Below, piece after piece: positions 33,755 to 41,895 of a DNA stretch of 64,000 nt; within the stretch, counting starts at the first letter, position 1, and each line of letters begins with the position of its first letter. Below the pieces are notes generated by a model. That model did not search any database. It was not told the origin of the DNA and worked only from the letters and a program-made list of their open reading frames with translations. The position numbers and the translations under genes are program-made. This DNA comes from Candidatus Peregrinibacteria bacterium HGW-Peregrinibacteria-1 (GTDB lineage: Bacteria > Patescibacteriota > Gracilibacteria > UBA1369 > LOWO2-01-FULL-3), in NCBI GenBank assembly GCA_002839505.1, contig PGYE01000001.1, forward strand, positions 62,001 to 126,000, read 5' to 3'.

Positions 33755-35163
33755 ACTCATTACAACTCGCCCAACTTCTAACACAAAAATACAAAACGGA
33801 AACCCACAAACCCAAGAATATTTCGAGAAATCAAAATTATCTCACCCCTAACATCAGACCTACCGAAACCTACATCTACCAAAGCACCCGAGCAACACTG
33901 CACTCCAACAAAGGATCAATCCTCGACATCTCTTCCATGACTGTCAACACCATCCTTGGCCAAAACGACCCCTGGGTCAAAGCCAACCTCATTGCCTACC
34001 TTCAATCCGACCGCCCCTCCTTTCTATCAACGCGTTTCGGGAGCGAATACTACTACAAAACCGCCAGACTGATAGCAAAACATTCATTTATCGACAACCC
34101 AGTCGTTAATCATCGCCAATGCAACGGCTCAGATGCCACCGAACTCGCAATTCTTGCCGCCTACAACGCCTCCAGTAAACCCCACAAAACCCTAATTTCA
34201 TTTTATGGCTCCTACCACGGCCAAAACCTCACCAGTTACTTCGTATCCGACCTTCAACGACACAATATTTTCCTGGTAAACAACACCCAAGCCAACATCA
34301 AGTTTTTCCACCCACCCACAAATGAAATCGCCGAAAACCAAATCCTCGAAAACATCCACCATCTGCGGAAATTCACTTTCGGAATAATTCTCGAACCCAT
34401 TCAAGTCAACAACAACATCTATACATTTTCACAAAGATTCCTCCAAAAACTGAAAGCCCTCTGCGATCAAGAAGACATCGCCCTAATATTCGACGAAATA
34501 CAAACTGCCTACGGATGGCTCGGAAAAATGACCGCCTCCGAATATTTCAATGTCAAACCCAACATAACTGCTCTCAGCAAAGGAATAACCAGTGGCTTCG
34601 GCCCCCTTGCGGCCATTGTTGCCAATAAAAAATATCAGGAAATTCCCTACGGCACTGGCGAAAAAACCAATGGCGCCGATATCCGCTCTCTAGTAGCCTC
34701 AACCGCCGTATACCAAAGACTCCTCGGAATCCCCGAAAGCCAAATCCCCCACAATCTACCTGACTACCTACATCAAGAATTATCCACCGGCCTGCTCGCC
34801 AAAGTTCCTCAGAAGTCCCGCATAATCACCCACTACACCAATAAAATTCAAAAAACTTTCTCACCAAAAGACCTAAAAATCACCGGGCTATTACTTCTCT
34901 GCGGTCTAACCTTTACCGACAAATCCAAAGCCCAAAAAGCCTACCAGTTATTAATGGATCAAAACATCTACATCCGGCTATCCGCAAACACACTCATTAT
35001 AAAACCGGCCCTGACAATTAACGACCAAGAGCTCAGTTATGCTCTCGAGAAAATTTTTATCACCCTTAAGCAAATACTCCCACACAGCCAAGCCCCAAAC
35101 ATTCCAAAACCCGCAACACAGCAATTAAAACCACATTACTCCCATTTATCAACTTTGTTTTAA
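33751..35163 (+). CDS. Class III PLP-dependent aminotransferase
   Basis: 470 residues. PLP site: the SYHG motif (154-157), Asp248-Glu249 and Gln251 in IFDEIQTAYGW, and the Schiff-base lysine Lys277 in TALSKGITSGFG. Class III enzymes use omega-amino or glutamate-semialdehyde-like substrates. Translationally coupled to the kinase/nucleotidyltransferase gene. Compared with typical ~430-residue members it has a Pro-rich tail of about 30 residues. Exact substrate cannot be told. Confidence 0.9.
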   Translation: MNSLQLAQLLTQKYKTETHKPKNISRNQNYLTPNIRPTETYIYQSTRATLHSNKGSILDISSMTVNTILGQNDPWVKANLIAYLQSDRPSFLSTRFGSEYYYKTARLIAKHSFIDNPVVNHRQCNGSDATELAILAAYNASSKPHKTLISFYGSYHGQNLTSYFVSDLQRHNIFLVNNTQANIKFFHPPTNEIAENQILENIHHLRKFTFGIILEPIQVNNNIYTFSQRFLQKLKALCDQEDIALIFDEIQTAYGWLGKMTASEYFNVKPNITALSKGITSGFGPLAAIVANKKYQEIPYGTGEKTNGADIRSLVASTAVYQRLLGIPESQIPHNLPDYLHQELSTGLLAKVPQKSRIITHYTNKIQKTFSPKDLKITGLLLLCGLTFTDKSKAQKAYQLLMDQNIYIRLSANTLIIKPALTINDQELSYALEKIFITLKQILPHSQAPNIPKPATQQLKPHYSHLSTLF

Positions 35164-35242
35164 GCCACAACTCAAATAAATGACTATAATAAAAAAACAA
35201 TACCAATCAGATCAATAAATATACCCATAAACAAAGGCAAAT

Positions 35243-36241
35243 ATGAAAAAAATCGCACTTGGAACTTCCATACTTTTAGCGCTGACGACACTCACAGCAT
35301 TTGCCAACACTTCTCTCACCTACCAGCAAGAAATTGAACAAGTAGTAGAGCTTAAGCTTGTAACTGAAAAATCTGAAATCAAAGCTAATAAATGCGAAGT
35401 GCTAGAAATGATGTCTCGCCAATTCCAGTGGACCACCTCCGAGGATTACAGTCACCCATTCACCGATGTTCCCGAATGGTGTGATTCAGCAAGCGCCTAC
35501 GCTTACCACGCCGGGATCGTAAATGGCCGCACTGAAACCATTCTAGGAACAGAAGGCGATGTAAGTCGCTCCGAAGTCGCAGTAATGCTATATCGCGAAC
35601 TAAAACTCCAAAATTTTGATTTCACCAAAACCGCCGAAAACACACTAAACGACTGGGCAAGCACGCCAGACTGGGCTGTAAATGAAGCAAAAGCTCTAGT
35701 TGAAGCCGAAATCATTTTCGGATTCGAAGACAATACCTTTGGTGGAGAAAAACACATCATCAAGCAAGACCTTGGAATACTTCTTATTCGCGTCGACAAA
35801 ATGATTTCATCTACCACACAGGAACTAGACAATGATCTCGTGGGTAGATGGGCCTGGGCTGAAACCACAAAAGAAGACCAGCCAACAATGACTCCCGAGC
35901 AAACCACTGCGCCATTTTTCCTTACACTAGGAGCCGACAGGTCTCTAGGAATCAGCGGTGACTGCAACCTCATGGGCGGCTCTGTAAAAAGCGACATGTC
36001 TGACGATCAGACAACCACAACCATCTCCTTTTTCGATATATTCGGCACCTTGATGTATTGTGAAGACTCCTATGAAAACACTTTCCGCGATGCCCTAATG
36101 GCGAGCACTTCCTACACTTTTGAAAACGAAGAAAAAACAGTACTCACGCTTAACATAACCGACGAAGAAAGCACAAAAATTGGCACAATGAAATTCATTA
36201 AAACAGATCCAATAGAAAATAACGACAATCAAAGCTCTTGA
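35243..36241 (+). CDS. Secreted protein with SLH-like and META domains
   Basis: 332 residues. Signal peptide (MKKIALGTSILLALTTLTAFA). Residues about 25-190 hold two or three S-layer-homology-like repeats (HPFTDVPEWCDSASAYAYHA, GIVNGRTE, then SRSEVAVMLYRELKL). Residues about 195-320 form a META/HslJ domain (LVGRWAWAETT, FLTLGADRSLGISGDCNLMG, and the MYCEDSYENTFRDAL segment). It probably sits in the S-layer or cell surface. TATAAT at 35185-35190 is a possible -10. Less C-biased than its neighbours. Confidence 0.82.
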   Translation: MKKIALGTSILLALTTLTAFANTSLTYQQEIEQVVELKLVTEKSEIKANKCEVLEMMSRQFQWTTSEDYSHPFTDVPEWCDSASAYAYHAGIVNGRTETILGTEGDVSRSEVAVMLYRELKLQNFDFTKTAENTLNDWASTPDWAVNEAKALVEAEIIFGFEDNTFGGEKHIIKQDLGILLIRVDKMISSTTQELDNDLVGRWAWAETTKEDQPTMTPEQTTAPFFLTLGADRSLGISGDCNLMGGSVKSDMSDDQTTTTISFFDIFGTLMYCEDSYENTFRDALMASTSYTFENEEKTVLTLNITDEESTKIGTMKFIKTDPIENNDNQSS

Positions 36242-36345
36242 CTTATTTGACAAATACTTATAATAAATAACATTAAAGTATTTAAAATATTAATCTAACC
36301 CCTAAAATTAACCAAAGCTGTCGCTAAAGATGACGGCGAAACATA

Positions 36346-37668
36346 ATGGAACTACTTATTCTTTTCATTCTTACCCTGCTCAACGGTTTCTTTGCTCTCT
36401 CGGAAATCGCCCTCGTTTCAGCTAATAAAAGCCGAATCGAAAACCTTGCAAGTAAAAACGACAAAAGAGCCAAAACGGTACTTAAGCTCTTAGAAAATCC
36501 CGAAAACTTCCTTTCGTCTGTTCAAGTTGGAATTACCCTCATCGGAATTATTGCCGGTGCTTATGGAGGAGCCACCCTATCTGGTGATCTTGCCGAAGTT
36601 CTTAATAATATTCCGTGGCTCGCAGAATACGCCACCGGCCTATCATTGGTGATTGTTATTGGTGGAATAACTTACTTCACAATAGTTATCGGTGAACTAG
36701 TTCCGAAAACTATCGCCATGAATAATGCTGATCGCATCGCCTTATTCTGCGTTCCAATCATCAGATACTTCACACTCATCACCTATCCGTTTGTAAAATT
36801 ACTTTCATTTTCCACCAAGGTAGTCTTAAAGCTCTTTGGAATCAAAGAAAGCAACGACCAAGGAATCAGTGAAGAAGAATTGCGCTTTATGCTGAAAACA
36901 GCCGGCAAACAGGGAATACTTGAAACCGAAGAGAGCCAAGCTCATCAAAATCTCTTCACCTTCACCGACCTTACAGCTTCAACCCTAATGACACACCGCT
37001 CTGATCTTGAATGGATAGACTATAATTCCGGAAAAGAAGAAGTCTTCAGAAAAATGAGTGAAAGCTTCCACTCCAAATTTCCTATCTGCGACGACACACT
37101 CGACAATATTAAAGGAATAATTACCGTGAAATCGTTTTTAGAAAACTACAAACGCCCAGACTTCAAATTCGAAGACATCATTCGACCACCAATCTATATC
37201 ACCCAAAACACCCCAGCCTTCCGAATTCTTCAAGAGTTTAAAATCAACAAAGAATACATCGGTATCGTCGTCGACGAATATGGTGTCACCAAAGGTATTC
37301 TCACGCTTCACGATCTCTTTGAGGCCATCGTCGGAGACCTCCCGGAAGAAGACGAAGCCGAGGAAGATGACAACATTATCCCACGCGAAGATGGCACCTA
37401 CCTTATCGACGGGAAAACTCCAATTTATGAAATCAACCAGTACTTCCAACACGAGCTTATCGAAGAAGACAACTCATACAGCTCCATCTCTGGTCTAATT
37501 CTCAACAACATTGCCTCAATTCCCAACACCGGCGATCAAATTACCGTTGATAACTTACATTTTGAGATAGTTGACATGGATGGAATCCGCATCGACAAAA
37601 TCATGATGAAAATTGAAGAAGCCGATAATGAAAATCACGAAGACAATTCCGAATCTACAAACCAATAA
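36346..37668 (+). CDS. CNNM/CorC (HlyC/CorC) family membrane protein
   Basis: 440 residues: an N-terminal CNNM (DUF21) membrane domain with about four helices (LNGFFALSEIALVSANKSRI signature), a pair of CBS domains (about 205-335) and a CorC/HlyC C-terminal domain (YLIDGKTPIYEINQYF). Family members are involved in Mg2+ or Na+/Mg2+ transport. The 3' end overlaps a converging CaCA gene by 14 bp. Confidence 0.93.
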   Translation: MELLILFILTLLNGFFALSEIALVSANKSRIENLASKNDKRAKTVLKLLENPENFLSSVQVGITLIGIIAGAYGGATLSGDLAEVLNNIPWLAEYATGLSLVIVIGGITYFTIVIGELVPKTIAMNNADRIALFCVPIIRYFTLITYPFVKLLSFSTKVVLKLFGIKESNDQGISEEELRFMLKTAGKQGILETEESQAHQNLFTFTDLTASTLMTHRSDLEWIDYNSGKEEVFRKMSESFHSKFPICDDTLDNIKGIITVKSFLENYKRPDFKFEDIIRPPIYITQNTPAFRILQEFKINKEYIGIVVDEYGVTKGILTLHDLFEAIVGDLPEEDEAEEDDNIIPREDGTYLIDGKTPIYEINQYFQHELIEEDNSYSSISGLILNNIASIPNTGDQITVDNLHFEIVDMDGIRIDKIMMKIEEADNENHEDNSESTNQ

Positions 37669-38593
37669 GAAGTTCGACAATCACAAACAGTGTCCAAAAG
37701 GCGAATAAAACATAACTCTCCTTTCTCGACACTGTTTTTCCCGTATACATAAAATAACAAAGCATAATCGCCGCCATCAGCATGAAAAATCCCGTACTAA
37801 AGATTATCTCCCTCGGGAAACTGAATGGACTAACCAGCGCGAGAATACCCACAACTATCGTTGCATCCGCCAACACCGTTCCCAGCAAATCACCCACCGC
37901 CAACGAATCCTCATTATTTTTAACCGCTCCGATTGAAAACAGAAGCTCCGGAATAACCGTACCCAAGCCCACAATAAACATACCGATAATAATCGGTGAG
38001 ACATGCAAAGCACTGGCAAAATTAACCGCAGCATCAACAGTAAAGTGCGCCCCAACCAAAATAGCCAACATACTTACCAATAAATAAAAGGCATTCTTAT
38101 AGCGATCCTTATCAATCTCGGCCTTCACATTATCTAAAGCTTCCTCAGCACCATCCTGAAACACTAAATAGTAAAAGACCATCCCCGCTATCAACAACAC
38201 CGCTCCATCCACCCTTGAATACTCCCCATTAAGTCCCAGAATCAACGGCAGCAGCAACAACATTGGAAAAAACCAATTATTCTTCAAAATCTTACTCTCC
38301 ACCTTAATCCCCTTACCCGAAACAGCGATAATTATCGCAAAAACTAAAGTCAAATCCGCCACATTGGCACTAAAAAGCATTCCCAAAGCAAACTGCGGAC
38401 TTCCAGCAATAGCCGAATTAATTGAAATCAAAGTTTCCGGCAAAATAGATATCAACGCCACGACCAAAAACCCCACCACATACTTCGACCAACCAAAACT
38501 ATGCGCCAAACCCACCGCATACTTCGTCGCAAAAGTCGTCCCCCTCAAAACCACAAAAAGTGAAACCGCAAATATGATCAAATTTAGTACCAT
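37655..38593 (-). CDS. Divergent CaCA-family cation exchanger
   Basis: 312 residues, about ten membrane segments in two halves. The alpha repeats are recognisable but altered: ISILPETLISI with GMLFSANVADL, and GTVIPELLFSI with GDLLGTVLADAT. The first lacks the GTS start and both replace part of the GNxxGSN motif, so ion preference may differ from Ca2+. Compare the standard family member at 25298-26278. Overlaps the CorC-type gene tail to tail. Confidence 0.85.
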   Translation of the reverse strand: MVLNLIIFAVSLFVVLRGTTFATKYAVGLAHSFGWSKYVVGFLVVALISILPETLISINSAIAGSPQFALGMLFSANVADLTLVFAIIIAVSGKGIKVESKILKNNWFFPMLLLLPLILGLNGEYSRVDGAVLLIAGMVFYYLVFQDGAEEALDNVKAEIDKDRYKNAFYLLVSMLAILVGAHFTVDAAVNFASALHVSPIIIGMFIVGLGTVIPELLFSIGAVKNNEDSLAVGDLLGTVLADATIVVGILALVSPFSFPREIIFSTGFFMLMAAIMLCYFMYTGKTVSRKESYVLFAFWTLFVIVELLIGL

Positions 38594-38755
38594 GTTCTAA
38601 CCTTACAAATTTAGATTCGACAAATCTTTAGATTATAACATGAAAAACCCAGAAAAGAAAGTATTAATCATTTAAACTGGCGGATTTCACCCACACGCAC
38701 TATAATCAAATCACTTCAATTAATTTCAATTATTCGAATTTTTAACTCATCTACC

Positions 38756-39286
38756 ATGAAAGTATTAGCATCATTACTAATAAGCGCATTTTTATTAACC
38801 GCTTGTTCCAAAGGACCAGAAACAGAACAGCCCATAGATGAATCCCCACAACCGCCTGTCGACGACACAACTACTGATCCAAACACCCCAACCACCGCCG
38901 ATATATACTTCGTCGAACTCGACGGCGGCGGAACAAACGGCGACCTTATCGGCTGCAACGACAGCATCGTCCCCGTATCAATGGAAGTTACAACAACAAA
39001 TCTTCAAGGTGCACTCACCAGATTATTCACCTACAACGGCCAATACCATGTCCCAACCGGATATTACAACACCCTCCACAACTCCAATCTCGAATACAGC
39101 TCATCCACAACCGAAGATGACGTCACCAAAATATACCTTACAGGCGAACCAGTCTTCGGGGGCACCTGTGACACTCCACGGTTCGAAAATCAAATCCTAT
39201 ACACTGCTAAGCAATTTACTGGCAACACCGCTGTCGAAATATTTGTAAACAACCAGCCTTTGCAAGAAATCCTCTCATCCGAATAA
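38756..39286 (+). CDS. GerMN-like domain lipoprotein
   Basis: 176 residues. Signal peptide with lipobox LTAC (Cys17), a Pro/Thr/Asp-rich linker, then a GerMN-like domain: IYFVELDGGG, LQGALTRLF, YNTLHNSNLEY, KIYLTGE and QFTGNTAVEIFVNN. GerMN domains occur in surface lipoproteins, LpqB and GerM; ligand unknown. A TATAAT element is at 38701-38706. The next gene starts 2 bp later. Confidence 0.8.
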   Translation: MKVLASLLISAFLLTACSKGPETEQPIDESPQPPVDDTTTDPNTPTTADIYFVELDGGGTNGDLIGCNDSIVPVSMEVTTTNLQGALTRLFTYNGQYHVPTGYYNTLHNSNLEYSSSTTEDDVTKIYLTGEPVFGGTCDTPRFENQILYTAKQFTGNTAVEIFVNNQPLQEILSSE

Positions 39287-39288
39287 GA

Positions 39289-39822
39289 ATGAAAAAAATT
39301 CTCGGAATTCACGGCTTCATGGGAAACGAAAAAGTATATTTTTTTCCGTGGATAAAATCTCGTTATCAAAATCATGCTGAAATCCATATTCCCAGCTTTC
39401 CAAATCCAAAAACACCTCACATCCATGAATGGACCGAAACCATTAAAGAGCTCCCCGAAAACGATTTCGACCTCATAATCGCGCACAGTCTTGGAGGAAC
39501 TTTTGCTCTCAGCCTCATCATGCGAGATATCATAAAAACCAAACACCTCATCACAATCGGCAGCTCTCCAGGACCAAAAGAGACCTCCGACATGAGCACC
39601 TTTCTCAATTACCCCTTAGAATTCCCCAAAATAATGCCTAAAATTGAAAGCTACACCATCGTACATTCCTTCGATGACCCCTATACATACCCTGAATACG
39701 CCATCACCAGCCTCAAACACAGCAAAGGCACCGGCATTTTCTATGCCGACCAAGGACACTTTGAAACCCTGCAACTACCAAAAGAAGTCACCACAATCAT
39801 CGATCAAATTATCTTCGCTTAA
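39289..39822 (+). CDS. RBBP9/YdeN-type serine hydrolase
   Basis: 177 residues, alpha/beta-hydrolase of the RBBP9 (DUF1234-like) group. Nucleophile Ser in AHSLGG, acid in HSFDDPYTYP, catalytic His in DQGHF. The start HGFMGNEKVYFFPW is the oxyanion region. Cytoplasmic; substrate unknown. It runs with the lipoprotein gene and overlaps the converging ATP-grasp gene by 14 bp. Confidence 0.88.
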   Translation: MKKILGIHGFMGNEKVYFFPWIKSRYQNHAEIHIPSFPNPKTPHIHEWTETIKELPENDFDLIIAHSLGGTFALSLIMRDIIKTKHLITIGSSPGPKETSDMSTFLNYPLEFPKIMPKIESYTIVHSFDDPYTYPEYAITSLKHSKGTGIFYADQGHFETLQLPKEVTTIIDQIIFA

Positions 39823-41230
39823 TCCTCGCGCTCACATCATTTTTCAACCCCTCTATATCATCCCTATTTGAGGTGGCAACCACAAATAGTCCCGCTCCTT
39901 GATGATGATTATATCCCCACGGTAAAACTGCATGCCCGTTTTTGACAAGACTATCCGCCGACATAAACTTATCAACACCAGAAGCAAAACTTGCAAAACT
40001 TGCAAATTCCCCCGTCTTCACAAAATGCAAAGAACTATAAACCGCTTCTCCCGTCTGCTCCTCGAGCCAAAGCTTCGCCATCGCCGTCGCCGTATTTGCC
40101 GTAGGCCGTAAACCGGGATCAATCACCTTAAGCTCCCCCTCAGCCGTTTCGATATAATCACACATCACAAATCCAAACGCCTTCAAAACACTACGATAAT
40201 TATCCGCCAAATCAATAATTACCCTCTCCAACCTCTCATCTATCTCATGAATATCAAACGGAGAATTTATACTGCTCTGATAACTCCCATTCTCGTCAAC
40301 AAATTGCTCACTCAATGTCACCACATGAATTTTATCACTATCAGGGGTTACAAATATTTGAAAATTACGATCCACACCATCCACATGCGGCTGAATAGCA
40401 ACAATCGAATTTAACCCATAAACCATTACATCTTGCTTCAACCCCTCAACCAATTTAGTTAGCTCAACAATCGAAAGCGGCTCATTAACACCATTAACCT
40501 TCTTGAAACACTTCTTTACTCCTTCGCCGGAATTTTCTGTGTTATTCAATTTAATGTAAAACAGCCCACTCCTGAGCTTATCCACCAAATCCTTAACATT
40601 AACTTTTAAAAGAGAAATTTCTTCATAATCAGCAGCGAATGAAGAAAGAAGATTTACTCTCTTGGAATTACCGGCAGTCATTGCAAAATTACTGTTCACG
40701 ACATCCCTATCCCAGCAAGACGGCAAATCATCTACTGAATAAATTGGCATCCTTAAATCTCTTGCGGCATATAGAGACTCATCTAAATCAGCATAAAAAT
40801 AATCCCCCAATACCCCCATTTTCTTCATCGTAGTAGCAAAAGACCCATCCGAATCCTTCGGGAAAATAACCATATTCCTAGCATCCTTCAATGCCCCTGT
40901 CGATAACCATGACATTGCCAATGGAAAAGGAAGATCTCCTCCAACACCATGCTTCTCTGGCAACGCATATGAAGGCCGAAACCTCTCCCTACCCCTATTC
41001 TGAATAGCAATACCTCTCCCTACTCCAAAAGCTCCCGTTGGCAAACCTCTCTGGCCCCATTTACTATCATTCCAAATACCTGAAACCAACACACCGTCCA
41101 AAAGATGCAACAACTCACCTCGAGTAGCTTGAATCAATCTCTCACTATTTCCAACAAGCCCTCCTTCTACATTAACCTCATCACCTTCTCGACCTTCAAC
41201 ACTAACTGAATGATTCAACCCCTTTTTCAT
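39809..41230 (-). CDS. ATP-grasp ligase, PGM1-like
   Basis: 473 residues. The C-terminal ~250 residues are an ATP-grasp domain: ATP-binding Lys in FYIKLNNTENSGEG, AIQPHVDGVDRNF, and the metal-binding end MCDYIETAEGELKVIDPGLR followed by PTANTATA. The first ~180 residues resemble the pre-ATP-grasp region of the PGM1-type peptide ligases (MVIFPKDSDGSFATTMKKMG). Such enzymes join a carboxylate to an amine, often making unusual peptides. Acceptor and donor are unknown. It is transcribed alone from its own promoter. Confidence 0.78.
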   Translation of the reverse strand: MKKGLNHSVSVEGREGDEVNVEGGLVGNSERLIQATRGELLHLLDGVLVSGIWNDSKWGQRGLPTGAFGVGRGIAIQNRGRERFRPSYALPEKHGVGGDLPFPLAMSWLSTGALKDARNMVIFPKDSDGSFATTMKKMGVLGDYFYADLDESLYAARDLRMPIYSVDDLPSCWDRDVVNSNFAMTAGNSKRVNLLSSFAADYEEISLLKVNVKDLVDKLRSGLFYIKLNNTENSGEGVKKCFKKVNGVNEPLSIVELTKLVEGLKQDVMVYGLNSIVAIQPHVDGVDRNFQIFVTPDSDKIHVVTLSEQFVDENGSYQSSINSPFDIHEIDERLERVIIDLADNYRSVLKAFGFVMCDYIETAEGELKVIDPGLRPTANTATAMAKLWLEEQTGEAVYSSLHFVKTGEFASFASFASGVDKFMSADSLVKNGHAVLPWGYNHHQGAGLFVVATSNRDDIEGLKNDVSARIKRR

Positions 41231-41253
41231 AAGCTAAATAAGTTATTTACCCC

Positions 41254-41281
41254 ATATTACCCATATTGCCATTTTGGTCAA
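41254..41281 (-). promoter_or_regulatory. Promoter of the ATP-grasp gene
   Basis: Minus strand: TTGACC (41281-41276), 16-bp spacer, TAATAT (41259-41254). Confidence 0.65.
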
Positions 41282-41395
41282 ATATTTTATTACACAAGGG
41301 CTCAAAAGCCAAAACTATCTATATCACAAACCTCCATATCGTATTATAATAAACTCCGTAAATAAACTTACATAACCACTAACACACTCTTTCCT

Positions 41396-41806
41396 ATGGA
41401 CAAAAAAGAACCAAAATCCAATATCGACATCGTCAAAGAATTCAAAAAAGAAAATAAACACGAACAAACACTACTGCTTATTGCCGGCATAGTATTCATA
41501 TCAACATTTCTCCCATGGATGAGCATCCTCCGAATCCAAAGTTACAACGGATGGAACGGAGCCGGATTGATAACTGTCATAGCATCAATACTTTATCTCT
41601 TACAGTGGGCTCTCCCAAAATTCAAAGTAAAAGTACCGAAAATCTCAAACAGCAAGAAAATACTAATTCTCGGAATGCTTGCTGGACCAGTGCTTATGTT
41701 CTTATCTTCAATCGGCTCCTACAATTTATTTAACATAGCTGGAATTGGATTCTACATCGCGCTATTTGCAAGCGGATACGGCACCTATTTGGCATTCTCA
41801 AAATAG
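41396..41806 (+). CDS. Hypothetical membrane protein
   Basis: 136 residues. A charged Lys/Glu-rich N terminus (about 25 residues) precedes four hydrophobic segments (from LLLIAGIVFISTFLPW on). No family recognised. TATAAT at 41345-41350 is the likely -10, and a strong terminator follows the stop, so it is a monocistronic unit. Confidence 0.75.
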   Translation: MDKKEPKSNIDIVKEFKKENKHEQTLLLIAGIVFISTFLPWMSILRIQSYNGWNGAGLITVIASILYLLQWALPKFKVKVPKISNSKKILILGMLAGPVLMFLSSIGSYNLFNIAGIGFYIALFASGYGTYLAFSK

Positions 41807-41827
41807 CGCCCTCCATCCACCCTCCCA

Positions 41828-41862
41828 AGAGGCCCTCTCAAGTTTGAGAAGACCTCTTTTTT
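41828..41862 (+). terminator. Rho-independent terminator
   Basis: AGAGG (41828-41832) with CCTCT (41853-41857) and an inner CTCTCAA/TTGAGAAG pairing, then a run of six T. It closes the small membrane protein gene. The -10 element TATAAT of the next gene (41867-41872) follows at once. Confidence 0.82.
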
Positions 41863-41895
41863 ATGCTATAATGACAAGATTAACTAAATTCTCTT

